In this document: positions 9,861-22,986 of the stretch, in pieces
Position numbering within the stretch: the stretch's first letter is position 1
How the letters are laid out: every line of letters begins with the position of its first letter
DNA from: Panagrolaimus kolymaensis
Lineage: Eukaryota; Nematoda; Chromadorea; Rhabditida; Panagrolaimidae
Assembly (NCBI GenBank): GCA_028622995.1
Contig: JAJQJQ010000039.1
Coordinates: 2,418,001-2,482,000, forward strand
DNA: 64,000 bases
Direction: 5' to 3'
The notes under the pieces: model-generated
The model's database searches: none
What the model was told of the DNA's origin: nothing
What the model saw: only the letters and a program-made list of their open reading frames with translations
Position numbers and translations under genes: made by a program

Positions 9861-12800
9861 ATGAGAAAGCGAAAAGTTTTCCGATTTTTTAGTCTCGCAT
9901 TTTTTCTTTTAATTTCATGGAATGGTTATTTAACTTATCATAATATGGCTTTTAAAACTACTTCATATCAAAATAATTTTAATAATAATTTTAATAATAA
10001 TAATAATAGTAACGATATCCCTGAATTTATACTGTAAGTTTTTATTATTCAAATTTTTTACCTTTTACAAAAAACAATTTTTATTCCAGACCGTATGCAG
10101 AGATAGATCGCGAATACTGTACATTTCCAAATGTCTTCAAAGGCAATGATACCGATGAAGGAAGAATAACTTTAATTTTACATGGAACTTTTGACAAAAT
10201 ACATCGAGCAATAATTGATAAACATGTAAGCTCCTGCTTTGATAAAAGCTTTTGATTCCATAAATTGCAACTTTGATGTTTTAGATTCATAATTGGCAAG
10301 CTCCGATTTCCATATCAGTTGTATTTCCACGATACAGCTCACCAAATTCGGGAATTGTACAATGTGTATATAAAATTGTAAGCTTTTTTTAACTTTTAAA
10401 CTTTCATATAAAAGACAAAATTTCAGGTTAAAAAAGCCTTTAATGAAGATCATACATGGGCACAGGGTGTGTTAGGGTGTGTTTTGACACACCCTGACGT
10501 ACCGGGGTACCGCTGGGTTTTTTGCCGACGTACCGCTAAAAATTTTAGAAATTTTGAAAAATGCTTGTTTTGCTAGCAAAAAAAGTTTCTTTTCCGAAAA
10601 AACTGAAAATTTATTTAAATTTAAAAAATTACAAAATTTATTTTGTTAACTTTGAGCATCTTTTTTTATTAGTATGTTACTAAAAATGCAGCAAAAATCT
10701 TTTTTTGAACTAATATTTTCCGATATTTTCTATTATTTGTCGTTTTCGTTTTTTGATAAAAACAAAAAAATCGCCGGTTCTTTTTCTCAACGAAATTAAA
10801 GAAAATATTTTACTTTCCACTTTTTTACATAGAATTTTTTATTTTTTTTTCAGAAGTAAAAGTACGCTCAATCCTTCATTATTGCCTTAAAATTCATAAT
10901 TTTTACGAATCAAATTTTTGTAATAAATACTTTTTTGAAGACCCCTTTTTTATTCGAAGATTAGAGAGTCAAAGTGAAGCAAGCATATACTCTTCTCCAA
11001 AAAGCAATAATTTTTCTTTTATTTTTTTCTTTACTTAAGAAAATTTGTCACTTATTTTTTCCTCTTCATTCATAGCAAAAATAAGAAAAAAACAGTGAAT
11101 TATTTTCCTTTCTTTCTTCTAAGATTTATTTCAATCGATTATTTAAAATGATTAAAAATAAAGAAAAAAAACTAAATTAAGATCACTCCTTATTTTTTTT
11201 GGATCTCCATGAGCATCAAGGTGAGCATATTTAAAAACATTAAGCTTTGCATTAAATAATTTGTCATTTATATTAATTTTTAATTATATTAAAGAATTAG
11301 GATGGATTGAAGAGTCATCATTTGTGTTTTGCCTTCCTTTTGTAAAAAATTCGATCATTGTCATCTCTCTCTTACCATCTCCGAAATAACTAAGCATGCT
11401 ATCGCCAAATTTCAAATCAAAATTAGCTTTATTACCAATAACAAAATATTGTTCTTTATTATTATTTTTTTTCAAATTACCATAAAATCATTTTTAAATA
11501 AATCAGCTGTAAGCAAAATTGCGGGGCCATTAATGGCTTTGTATTTTTCGGTTGCAATTTAAAAAGCATAATTGTGTAAGAATCATCATTTTTACATTGC
11601 AATTTGCAACCTTAAAATTTTAACCTTAAATTTAATTCATAGTTTAAGCTTACAAACTAAGTCTCTAATTTATTATCTGTCCGGCTAGCAAGGAATAGAA
11701 CGGCTATTAAGTTCAGTAAGTAAAAGCATACAAGCATTAAAAGAATAAAATAGTAAAAATTTAATTTTAATGCTATCATATTCTTTTTGACAAGAAAACT
11801 TTAATATAATATTAAAAACCAAAAACGTGGAAAACAATCGGACATTGCTTTTAACGATATGCGCAATATTACAAAGCTTTATAGAACTTTGTTAAACTTT
11901 GTTAAAGTTTGTAGAACTTTGTTAAACTTTGGTAAAGTTTGTAGAACTTTGTTAAACTTTGGTAAAGTTTGTAGAACTTTGTTAAACTTCGTTACACTTC
12001 GTAACGCTTTGTTAAATTTCTTGAGGTACCGCTAGAAAAAAAATCTCGACACACCCACTTGCCCATGTATGAAGATGACCTCATTTCAAATTATTTATCT
12101 GTTCATTTTATTATTCCTAAAGCGGATATTTGTCAACCCATTATGGCGGATCCACTTCCAAGTGACGAACAATGTGAGTCGCTGAAAGAACAAGAAAAAC
12201 AATTACTTGAACATTTAAACCCGAATGTCAAAATAGAAAGAGAAGTAATGAACATGGCAGAATATCCAATAAATTTTGCTAGAAATTTTGCAAGAAAAGT
12301 AAGTTTGTCTTTTTATTAAAGCAATTTATGGTTAAAACTTTCAGCAAGCTACAACAAAATATATCCTTATCGCAGATTTTGATCATATGTTTTCTGAAAA
12401 ATTTGAATCTAAAATGCGAGAACTTGCTGATCGAACATTGACTAAAGACAACAAAAAAGTTTTGGTTTATCGCATATTTGAAATTGATGAAAAGGCAAAA
12501 TGGCCTAAAACTAAAAATGATTTAAAAAATTTAATTTCAAAAAAAGTAGCGATGGAATTTCATGGAAATTTTAGTGTTGCTCATAAAATCCCTCATTTCT
12601 CAAGGTGGCTTGAACACGAAGAAGATGAAAATTCGACGGAGATACAATATTACCATAAGTAAGCAGCTTTGTTAGAAAAAATTATTAACATTGAGAATGC
12701 AATTTTTTTAAAGGTTTATGAAATTTGAATGGGAGCCACAATTTGTTTCACGAACAGATATTCCATTTCATGATGAAACTTTTGGTTATCCATTGCGAGA

Positions 12801-13077
12801 CAACACCGTGTTGGTAAGCTATAGCCACTTGCATAACTAATATACCTCATCGAAATTTCAGAGATGGGAACTTTGTCGTGCTGGTTATCGCTTTGCCGTA
12901 GTTTATGATGTATTTATGTTTCATCCAGGAATTAAAACGATTGAATATCGACGAAAACATGATAGAGTGAGAGGAAAAATTGTTAAATATAAATGGAAAA
13001 CCCTTGATGATTTTCGTATTCGAATGAATCAAACATATCCTAAAACATATTGGAAATGTCCAAAGTTTTTCTTTTAA
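9861..13077 (+). CDS. GT49-type glycosyltransferase, coding exon 4 split by a transposon-like insertion
   Basis: Exons: 9861-10033, 10090-10225, 10285-10377, 10427-10450 then (after the insertion) 12077-12298, 12345-12658, 12714-12813, 12862-13077. Ignoring the 1618-bp insertion and one copy of its 8-bp duplication, the frame is open for 425 residues. It is a type II Golgi-style protein: MRKRK cytoplasmic end, then a signal anchor ([16 protein letters not shown]). An in-frame ATG at 9744 would add 39 residues. An Asn-rich stem follows. The catalytic part carries a DxD-like motif (IADFDHMF) and the C-terminal pattern [20 protein letters not shown]...[22 protein letters not shown]. This resembles the GT49 family of B4GAT1, the LARGE second domain and worm bgnt genes, which transfer sugars such as glucuronate or GlcNAc. 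Whether the gene is active depends on whether the insertion is spliced out. Confidence 0.82.
10451..12068. mobile_element. 1618-bp hAT-like non-autonomous insertion with 8-bp target-site duplication
   Basis: The octamer ATGAAGAT stands on both sides (10443-10450 and 12069-12076); removing one copy plus the element restores the glycosyltransferase frame. The ends are imperfect inverted repeats: the left begins catacatgggcacagggtgtg, and the right end, read backwards, is acatgggcaagtgggtgtgt. Next to the left end lies a perfect 8-bp hairpin agggtgtg-ttttga-cacaccct. The box gtaccgct occurs twice near the left end and once near the right. The interior has no transposase, only a 30-bp minisatellite and short open frames. 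An 8-bp duplication with short inverted termini is typical of hAT-superfamily elements; the assignment rests on that alone. Confidence 0.78.
11881..12020. repeat. 30-bp minisatellite inside the insertion element
   Basis: About 4.7 tandem copies of a 30-bp unit (gtagaactttgttaaacttt plus ggtaaagttt), with the last copies diverging. The unit itself has a 10-bp substructure based on gttaaacttt. Duplicate at 25483-25622. Confidence 0.9.
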
Positions 13078-14182
13078 TAAAAAATAAAATAATAAATTGT
13101 TTACAAGAAAAATTCAAAACATGTGTTTGATTTTTACGAATAAAACAAAAACTTCAAATATTTGGAAAATGAAAGCTCTGGTTGTTACTAAAAGCAGGTG
13201 CGTTCGCAGATCATATCCAAGTTGTTAAAGACAAGTCCATCCGAGAATATTTACAAAACAACTGATCTTATTCTTTTCAAGGATAACAAAGAGATAAAGA
13301 AAGAGGCATACAGCAACACGCTCACCCAATTGTGAAATTCCAAATCATATGTTTTCAATAAAAATTTAATTACCATATTTGTAAAATATAAACATTACAT
13401 AACTTTTACAAACTCCAAAACAACATATTTTGCTATCATTTTTTTCTGAATATTTAATTGCAGGCTGGCCTTATTGTTGCTTCTTTTCTTTTGAGTTATA
13501 AAAGTATAAAAATGTGACAGAGCTCAAATTTCCTATGCAAAAATGATGCTTCTTTTAAAATTTAAATTATTTTTAATGCGTTTAAATGAGGCTTTCATTA
13601 GATTCATTCCATGATAAATGGAAAGTTACGTTCAAAGCGACGAAGAAAAAAAAATGTTTTTCTAATTCCTTTAAAATGAATCTCATTTCTTATTGCAAAC
13701 TTGCAAAATTTCAGCGATTCTTTTTTATTTTTAATCAAAAAAGCACCTTTAAAAGAAAAAAAACTCCCAACTAAAATTTTTCATTCATTTTGTTTTTGAA
13801 CTTTTTTGGGACCACCTCCGCGAAAGACTTTCTAAAAAGTTTTTTTAGTAGCTAGTACTTTGAGTCTTTTCTTTAAAAACAAATTTTAAAAAAGGTTCAA
13901 AATTTGGTTATTTTACTTTAAAAAATTTGACCTTCGATTAATCATTTTATTTATGATGTTTGTTTTTATTTATGAATAAAATTTTGACCTTGTTTTCTTA
14001 TTCATTCAAAAAGCTTGTTTATATATTTTTTTAATCGTAATAGAATTTGTTTTATTTTTTTACTATTTACTTTACATATTTAAGCAAACTAAAACAAAAA
14101 CATCAAATTTGTTTATTTTTAAAAGATCTCCTCCTTTTATGACGAAGAAATTATAAAAGTTGAACTTTTGCTTTTCCAAAAA
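13078..14182. other. Right end of the duplication unit, no gene seen
   Basis: Begins with the 3' end of the glycosyltransferase (several overlapping AATAAA signals directly after the stop). The rest is AT-rich with only low-complexity open frames. The same region in copy 2 is 26680-27784. Confidence 0.55.
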
Positions 14183-14828
14183 AGAAAAAAAAATGAAGAT
14201 GAACTTCAAACAAAATTTTTGTCACTTGCTTTTCTTATTTACTGCTTTTTTTCTAAAAAGAGCATTCATAAGATATTAACTCTTCTTCTTTTTTTTCGAA
14301 GAACAAAAATTTTGCGATATAAAGAAAAAAGGTTTTAAACGACTAAAAATTATTTAGCAACAATGTCTTTGCAAAAAGTAAAAAACGTCAAATTTTGTTA
14401 AAAATCTTTAGCAATTTTTGAAACTTTTATATAGCCTTTTTTTTGTTTTTAAAATTGAATAATTAGTAGGCACAATTTGTCGTCATCAGCTATAAGAGAA
14501 AGAAAGATTAACTGGAAAGCAAGAATACAAAACATTTTTTGGATGTGTGGTAGCAATTATCGCACGTGCTTCATTATGCGTTGAAAAGCATAAAAAAGCT
14601 TCAAAATTTGCAAATATTTAAGAATTATCGTAAACCATGAACTTTCATTCCAAAAAAAAAATGAAGAAATTTGGTTAAAAAAATACACCATTTTTGTTGT
14701 CGTAAAACCTTATACACCAACCAGGAATTAAAATTCAACAAAATATTATTATGGCTCCCAAGCAACCTTTTTTTTTGCTAGCATCAAAGCATCAAATCCC
14801 TATGTAAATATGTTAATTTCGTAAAATG

Positions 14829-15059
14829 TTAAAGGGAGTGTCTCAGGCGATGGCAGGAATTCCTTACGACGGCTCCCTTTGTTTTTGCTTACGAAACATT
14901 TCGAAATGCTTTTCGTGGAAGGAAATTTTTTTACAAATAGCTACAAAAAGCTTCAAACTTTTTGTAGCACTTTGGAAGGCTTTGAGACAGTGAAAAAACT
15001 TTCGGGCTAGGAACACCCGTCGTAAGGAATCCTGCCATCGCCTGAGACACTCCCTTTAA
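14829..15059. mobile_element. MITE-like element, duplicated copy
   Basis: Identical copy of the TTAA-flanked inverted-repeat element, carried along by the 13.6-kb duplication rather than by an independent transposition, since its position within the unit is the same. Confidence 0.8.
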
Positions 15060-16154
15060 CAAACACCAAAAAAAGTGGACCTTTTCGAGCAAAAAGTGTG
15101 CCTTCACTTATTTGTTTTTTAGAGTCTCTCAATATTTCAATAAAGCAATTTTTTAAAACAATCAAAAAATGAATGTTAAAAAAAAGTTAGAAACACGGAA
15201 AAGTAACTTATGTTGTTGCCAAGAGAAAAAAATGAATAAAAAAATAATCTTTAAAAAAATAAAGATCATGTATGTAGGTTGAGGAGGATCATAATAATGA
15301 TCAATTATCTTTTTTCGTCAAAAAGCTGTCAACTTTTGTCGCAACAAAACTTTGTGGGCTTCATCGTTGCAAACTTTCTTTTTCTAGTTAATTGAAAAAA
15401 TTCTGTCTCAAATTACTCTTAAAAAAAGTTTTTTCTGAAGGCGAGACAATCAACACAAAAAAACAGCTTTGATTGTCACCTACCTTTGTTTTAAACGAAT
15501 GACTTTTCCTGCAAAAAAAGTAATTTGCAAATTTGCTAAAAGTACACAAAAAAAGAAAATTGATCTTCAAATATGTCTCTCTCTCATAAAGTTTTTAGTT
15601 GTAAAGCTTAGAAGAAAGAAAAAATTTCCTTAATGTTGTAATGATGCCTGTCTTCTGCTAACTTGATAGTCTATGAACGAAGTATTGGTTGGTGAATCAA
15701 ATAAATACACATGTTAAAGAGGTTAATCAATTAATTAGTTTTATGTAAGCCTAATAGAATTTGTTTGTTAATTTTCTCGGTTTTCCTTCCCTTTTTTAAA
15801 TACCATCTTATGGCAACGGATATTTCTCAAGAGATTTACCAAAGCTTGATGAAGGTTTTTTTCAATGAAGATTGCATTCGATGAAGAAAATATTCATCGA
15901 CAATATTTAACTTTTCCCACACATTGAACTCATAAGAAAAAAGCTGCTTTATTTAAATATTTTACACAAAGAAAAAACAATATTGTGGGATTATGAATAA
16001 CTAATATTGGCAGGGAAGAATTCGTTCTTTCTCCTAATCAGAGAATAAATAAATTTTAGAATACTTTAAAGTATTTTAAGGATTAACCTTAATTTCAAAA
16101 GTATTCCAATAACCCCTTTCCTCCTCTCCATTTTTATCTTCTTCTTCATTTTTA

Positions 16155-18087
16155 TCATAATTTTTTGAAGGGGAAACGAAAGAGGCCATTAATTTTTCCG
16201 GTGAGGCCTTCTTTAATGGACGATGTTGTGGATTGAGAGGAAAAGGGATTTTGGGTTTCATATTTTCGAATGAAATTTTTGTTACTGTTGTTTCGGCGAC
16301 GTTGTTGTTGCTCATATCGACAACAAATGCCTTCGTGAATGGAAAAAGGGTTGAAGACACAGGCAGAATCGGATGGACAAAATGCGGAATTAAAGAACTT
16401 TGATGCTGTTGTTGCTGTTGCTCCCGACTCGATTCCTTCTCGAGTTGGGAGCATACAACGAAAGGGCCGCGCAGATGTTTGACGTTGATCCAATTCATTT
16501 GCAAGTAACATTTTCATTCCAAATTTTGCGCATATTTCTTCATAATCTCGAACATCTAAAAAATATACGTTGCATTAACAAATTTTAAAACTTTAAAAAT
16601 CAACTTGGTATTGGACAACACAATGAATAATTTCTCTCTTTCAAAGGATCATCAAACCATCGATGACAAAATTTTCCTTCAGAACATTCAAATTTTTCTG
16701 AACAATCTTCATAATGCTCTATCGCTAAAAGACCATGAATGCTTGGACATGTTGGTTCTGCAATGCAATGTTCCACTGAAAATGCAACCTTTTTTCCATT
16801 CCAATCAAGTGGAATTGGTTCAGGAATAAATCCAATATCACATTTACAATAACCATTTCGACAAATAGTATTTGAACCAACAAAACAATCTGAATCCTTT
16901 TCACATTCTCCGCCAAGTTTGGAAACTTTTTGACAAATTCCATCAATTAAAATGTGATTAGTTGGACATTGACAAATTTTGGTTTCATTATGGGTTTTCA
17001 TGCAAACCGAATTTTGAACTGAGAGACATTGTTCATCCACGTTGCAATGATTCAAATGTCCAACAATAGCGTAACATTTATCACCGTGTCGAATGGGTAA
17101 ATTTCTTGGGCAATCATTTGGACAACACATAGATTGTTGATGGGTGCCAATGGAATAGCTAAAGCAATGATGAGTTTCCCATGGGCAACTTGCACATCCA
17201 TAACTCAATGGACTTCCAACTGGGCAATTTACTTTCATCGTTGGACAACAAAATCCTCGAGAATCAGTGAATTGCGCAAAAAGGCAATAATTTCCTTCAG
17301 GACATTTGAGAGTATTTCGATCACAAATTAATGGATATCCATTTTCAAGTGGTGCATCTCCAAGTGGACATTGTTGAACTGTTACGCATTGTTGATGCTT
17401 TCGAAGCGTTCCAGGAATGCATTGGCATCGACCAGTGAGGCATTGAGCATATCGGGTCGAACATTGCTCGTTATAAAAACATGTTTCACCGAGATCGAGT
17501 ACTGTAATTTCGGACTTATTAAAGCTTTCTTGAAATGAAAAAAAAAGTTTACATGGAACGCAAGCTTCTGTATGATCAATTTTTGATTTAACGAGGACAT
17601 GATTTGGCTCACAATTTTGAAGGCATTTAGTATTATCCTTAGCAGCTGAAAAGCCATCGGGACAGTCACATATGCCATTTGAAGAGCAAACGAAAGGTTC
17701 ACGACATCGTTGGGTTTCAGAAAGAACATTTCGACATGATTGATGAAAATCAAGAGCTGGAATTTTTTTTAAATCATATAAGTATGTATCCCATAATCAA
17801 TTGGTAGCTATCCTACCTTTTTTGCAAGCCATTAACCCTCGTTTATCTTCATCTCGAGTTGCAAAAAATCCCTTTTGACATTGACATCGAGAATCCACGC
17901 AAATAGTATTAGCAAGCAAAACACAATCCACAGAACGTTCACAGGAATCTCCAACACTTTTTTGAACATCACCTGTCAAGAAATTACCATATGAAGCTTG
18001 AGATAATAGCCATTTGAAAGGTGAATAATTGGCAAAACTTAAACCAAAAAGAGCGAAAAGAAGCAGAAAACACCTGCTGCAATTCAT
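16155..18087 (-). CDS. Secreted EB/lustrin cysteine-rich protein, duplicated copy
   Basis: Second copy, exons 18087-17817, 17756-16605 and 16555-16155, with the same reading frame and translation as the first copy. Splice sites and signal peptide are unchanged, so nothing distinguishes the two genes at the protein level. If the duplication is real, the worm carries two identical genes for this secreted protein. Confidence 0.78.
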
Positions 18088-18529
18088 CGCCTCAATAATC
18101 AAAGTTCCAAAAGGTTTACTTTTTTTTCACCAATCAAAATTAATGTATAATTTTTTACTATCTCTTCGGGGGCTGCTTCTCCAAAAATAATAAGGAACAA
18201 AAATTTTTATATAGTTAACAAAAGAAAACTTTTTAAGTGTAAAATCAAAACTCGAAAAGGCACGCCCTTTTCAATACAATTTAGTAACTCCAAAAGTTTC
18301 AAAGTAATTCAATCTTTCAATGTTGGCAAACAATTGCGTGAAGCGCTGTTGCGCGAACGAGAGAAAAGAATATCCAAATCATAGATAGACACAATTGAGA
18401 GGAGGCGAGAAATTGAACGAGATTTTTTATTCAATCTTTACAACGAAACAAAACAATAAAAAAAAAGAAGAGAAAAGAAAGCGTTCAAACTTTCTTCAAA
18501 AAGGATCAACTAACATTTATGAATGAAAT

Positions 18530-19817
18530 TCAGTTTCCTTCTGTAGGATTATTCGATGGCCGTTGAGTTGGTTGTTGTTCGCGACAAAGAGCAGCAATTT
18601 GTTGAATCATTTGAAGTTGAGCAATAACGGGTACAGATGTTTCATTGACGACGGCTAAATGTATTTCTTCATTTCCTTCTTGTGGTATTGATGGATCAAG
18701 TGGAGGTTGTAGCTTCATTTCACGTGCAGCAGGATAGAGAGCATCAAAGGTATCAGTTTCGAATGGTTGTCCAAGATCAGGAACATTGTTGATGAGAGTC
18801 ACACGTTCCTTTGAAGATGCACTTCTCCAAATTCGAAAAGAAAGAAATAGAATTCCAGTAAATATGAAATGACCAACAGTTGGAGAATAAAATAATAATT
18901 CACGATACCAAGTTCCCGATATGAGCACTAAAAATGAATCAGATATAGAAAGTTTAAATAAAAGATATAAAAGTTTTACCATCACAATAAAGACCAGTAT
19001 ATTGTTCAGCGCATTCACAATAAAGTTTTTCAAGGTTTGTTCCACCGATTGGAGAAGTGAGAACCATACATTGACCAAACTGGCATGGATTCCGCAAAGT
19101 ATGTGAAGCATTTGAATCAATTTTAACATTACAATCTTGAACTTCTGAAAAAAAAATACGATTTTATTAGTTTATTTCAATAACAAAAAACGACTAAAAA
19201 AATGTTTGTTTGAAGAAAAAGGCAAGAAAAGCGTTTGGTCGCATTCTGGCTGTCTTTTTTTTGTCCTCACAAACTAGGAATATTCATGATATGCCCGGTT
19301 AGCTCAGTCGGTAGAGCACCAGACTCTTAATCTGGCTGTCGCGGGTTCGAGCCCCGCATCGGGCTAAACTTTTTGCATTTTTTTGAACCAAAAATAAAAA
19401 AAGAAACTTACTCATTTCAATTGCGGTAGTTTCATAATAGTTAGACCGTTCATTTTCATATGTAACATGGCATTCAAAAATTCCTTCATGCATTCTTTGA
19501 ATTTCAAATCCTTTCAACGAATGATCATTTTTATCATGAAAAAATCGTCCATTTTTGTCTTCAGAAAATATTTTCATTTCATCCATATTTCGATAAAGCC
19601 ATTGAACATCAGTGATTTTAACATTTTTTTGTTTAACATTTCCATAAGCATCACATGAAAATTGAAAGTGTTGTCCAAGAGGAATGAATCGTTCATGAAT
19701 GGAAAAGTTTTCATCAAATCCTAAAACAAGCGGGATACAGTATTTATTGAGAAAACCTTAATTACCTTGTCCCAAAACGAAGAAAAACAAAAGAATAAAG
19801 AAAATTTTTGTTGACAT
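18530..19817 (-). CDS. Ig-EGF type I membrane protein, duplicated copy
   Basis: Second copy with exons 19817-19766, 19720-19412, 19144-18980 and 18927-18530. Signal peptide, Ig cysteines, six EGF cysteines and membrane segment are all retained, and the nested tRNA is present in the same intron. The translation matches the first copy. Confidence 0.83.
19293..19365 (+). tRNA. tRNA-Lys (anticodon CTT), duplicated copy
   Basis: Identical tRNA in the second unit, again inside intron 2 of the Ig-EGF gene copy and followed by the same T tract. Confidence 0.95.
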
Positions 19818-19993
19818 TTTTTTGTTGATCGACGATGTTTGCTCACTTTGAGTGAATTACAACTTTTGTTTGCTTTGGTCATTTACAAAGTTGCAGAAAT
19901 TTCCATATTTTTTTAGCATCTTCTTTCATCAACGCTTACAATTATGGTTCAAACATTTATGCTAAGCTTGTTGCATACGCACGCCTTTGAACA
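19818..19993. promoter_or_regulatory. Bidirectional promoter region, duplicated copy
   Basis: Same 176-bp head-to-head interval in the second unit. Confidence 0.55.
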
Positions 19994-20445
19994 ATGTCTG
20001 ATACACCTTTAGAAACTGCATCATCTCATGAATCAGAATCTTTAATTCCAACTGGTCGAATTCATGGTACCGCTGAATTTTGGTTTAATGCTGGAAAAGT
20101 AAGTTTTATTCTATTTTACTCTTTTGTGTTTTATAAAGGATGAATGAAAATGTCTCCAATTTTTTCGAATTGTTCAGAGAACACACACTGTAATTAATCC
20201 TTCATTTTTAGGCTCAAACAAGTATGAATCGCGTCATTGAATCTCTTGCCGATGTTGAACGTGTAATTCCAAATCTTGGTGAAAATGTTGCTGAACTCAA
20301 AAAAGAAATGCTTCGATTTGATTCAATTATGCAACATCTGGTAAGTTTTATTGTGACAATATTTGCTATTCCATGAAATGAAGTATAGAAATTGCAGGCA
20401 GAATATACTGAATCAAGTGAACTTAGTGATTTCTCATCTTTATAA
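19994..20445 (+). CDS. 93-aa coiled-coil-like protein, duplicated copy
   Basis: Second copy with exons 19994-20098, 20212-20340 and 20398-20445 and an identical translation. Divergent from the copy-2 Ig-EGF gene as in copy 1. Confidence 0.75.
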
Positions 20446-20923
20446 ACTTATGTGTTTCAACTTCAAATGGCTACTTGTCTTTTCTCTTCCATCATCTGCT
20501 TCAACAATCTCATCCAACATTCAAGAAGAATGAAATATCTTTGAAACTTTTTATTTGCTTTTTATAACACCTGTTTATTTATTTTTTTGTCGATTAATAA
20601 AGAAAAATACGATTGAATTTTTGATATTTTTAAAACACAAAGCTTAAATATTTACACGCATACTTTTTCTCACAGTTTTATACTTCCGTTTTCAAATATA
20701 TGCCTTTCTCTTGAGATTTAATCTTTTGTTGTTGTAAATTATTTAATACATTTAAAAGGGCTCCTGCTTTAGTTAAGCATATATGTAATTTTTTGTACTT
20801 TTTGCTTTATTAAAAAAAGGTATGCATAAACTTATGACCAAAAAAGCGAAATAAACTTTTTCTCCCTTTCATTGCTCCTCAGCGGCAGTGGCTGCTGGTT
20901 GTGTTTATTGTTAATTTAAAATA

Positions 20924-22986
20924 ATGGAGCTCATTGGAATGATTGCTTTAATTCAAGCTATTGTAATTGTTATAGTTTTAATTATTTCGTCTTTTGCATT
21001 ATCCGATGTCATATATAATCATATTATTTTGTCAAAATATTGTCGACCATCAGCCATGGTTAATGTTAATATTTTGGATGCAATGTTTTTTGTTATTCTT
21101 GGACTAGGTTATGGCGGGTATTTGATTGCATGGTGGAGACCTGAAGGTTAGTTTTCGTACTATTTAAAATGTTAAAAGTTTATAAAATCAGCTTCTTAAT
21201 GTAATTTTGAATTTACTTCTTATTACCGAACCCAAAATTAACGTTTTTTTTAAACATCAATGTTTAGAAAATAATTAAAAGTAAATTTTTTTCAAGCTAA
21301 TTTTTCTTCAAAATCTTACCGTAGCATTTTTAAAACTTAACAACAAAAATAGGAAAGAATTAAAGTAACCATTTAAAAATATGATCAACCATGTGGAGGA
21401 ATGAAATAATCTTTTGCAAAATAAAATTAAAACAATTTTATTATGAAAAATTAATTGTGACGCAATAATAAACTTATTTGTAGCATAACAAACATAAAAT
21501 ATGTATATTTAATTTAAACCTTTATTTTTTTTAGAAAATTGTTATAATGCAAGGATAATTTTTTGGTTGGGATTAGCTGCCGGTGTTATACTTTGCACAA
21601 GGCAAATAGGAATATTTTATCTTGGAATTGAAAGAATTATAAATATTTTATGGCCAATTGATTCACAAATTGTTAGATTTCAAATGAGTTTTGTTCTTTG
21701 TACTTTTTGCATTTCCTCTCAGCTAGCTGTGATAGTTATTGGAAGTGGTATCATAATGTCAGATTCTCCCGGAAAAGAGAATACAAATTGTCGAGCTTTA
21801 AGTTGTTTAATGAATTCCAGCCGACTTTCATTATATCTTTATTTTCGATTAATTTGGAGTACTGTAAATTCTATTGTTGCTATAATTTTATGTATTGTTT
21901 TACGAAAAACTGAAAATCCAAGATGTGGCAAGCAAAGAGAAAGAAATGCTCGAACACGATTATCCACCAAAGTCGCAGTTACAACATTTTTTTCAACTTT
22001 TGTTTTTGATTTCGTTCCCCATGTTACTGTACAAATTTTATATAAAGTAAGTTTCTTTTTTTGACATTTAAAAAAATATTATTATTTTTTTGCGTGGAAA
22101 AGTTTGAATGAAACCTTAAAATTTTTGTAGTTATTTTTTGTGAAGCATTTATTTAGGTTTGTGAAAGAAAAAAAGGATTGCTCAGCTAAAGTCCAAAAGA
22201 ACAATATGGGATTTTATTTGCTTTTTATTAATTTTAGGATTCCTCAAAGCGAGCAGACACTAGGGTGACACACTTTTTAATTATACAATATTTACCATAG
22301 CCGGTCGTAAACGTAAAATTTCCACATTATAGTTTACAACACCTGTCACATAACTAGATATTATTTTTTTCTTACAAAACAACATCTTAGGGAATTAGAA
22401 AATCAAAACGTTTGATAAAAAGTTTTTTGCCATATAATTTTTTTCACAAAAAAAAGAAGAGGAAACCAAAGTTTGGCTTTGTTTTCTCAGAAGACCGAAA
22501 CCCATATGACCTAATCGTTCTTTTTTTTCATTATTCAAAAAAAAGACGTTCGTAGGAACCTTTTAAAAAACAAAAGAAAAACAATGCGGAAGTTTGACTA
22601 CATAACTTTTGTTGTCAACCTCGTGGTTGGTTAAAAAATTTATTCCTTTGTCATATTTTTAAACCACTTTTTCTGTTGATCTTTAAAACATTAAAAATTT
22701 AGTTAAAATTTTTATTTTATTAAATCAAGCGAAAAAATATTTTAAGTTTCAAGAAACTTAAAAAGCAAAAAAGTGGATAAATTAAATTAATTTAAATTTT
22801 AAGACATTACGTAGCGATATTTCCCACAACATTGGCCCATACAGTATATTTTTTGGTTCATTGGATATTGTGTTGTCTGCACTTTTTTGTAATCATTCAT
22901 TTCGACAACAACGAAAAAAACTAAATAAAAGAAAAATGGCGGCTTACGCATGTCAAAAGTCCTTTGAACAATTACGTGGTAATTAA
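20924..22986 (+). CDS. Serpentine 7TM receptor, duplicated copy
   Basis: Second copy with exons 20924-21146, 21535-22046 and 22804-22986. All seven predicted helices and splice sites are preserved and the translation is the same as in copy 1. Confidence 0.73.

Larger units (their letters stand above)
581..14182. repeat. 13,602-bp tandem duplication unit, copy 1
   Basis: The segment starting agaaaaaaaaatgaag at 581 recurs at 14183, and the two copies run in register to 14182 and 27784. Every landmark compared (exons, tRNA, MITE, insertion element, last ORF) is offset by exactly 13,602 bases and all open frames translate identically, so there is no net indel. The unit carries five protein genes, one tRNA and two mobile elements. 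Flanks differ at both ends: cttgg precedes 581 and taatag follows 27784, against aaaa|agaaaa at the junction. This is either a very recent tandem duplication or an assembly duplication of one locus; the sequence alone cannot decide. Confidence 0.97.

Noticed and set aside
11284..11562. Two overlapping short open frames on opposite strands inside the insertion element
   Set aside because: Low complexity, no transposase motif, and each is the antisense shadow of the other.
10451..12068. Helitron origin for the insertion, because of the hairpin near one end
   Set aside because: A clear 8-bp target duplication and inverted termini are present; Helitrons have neither.
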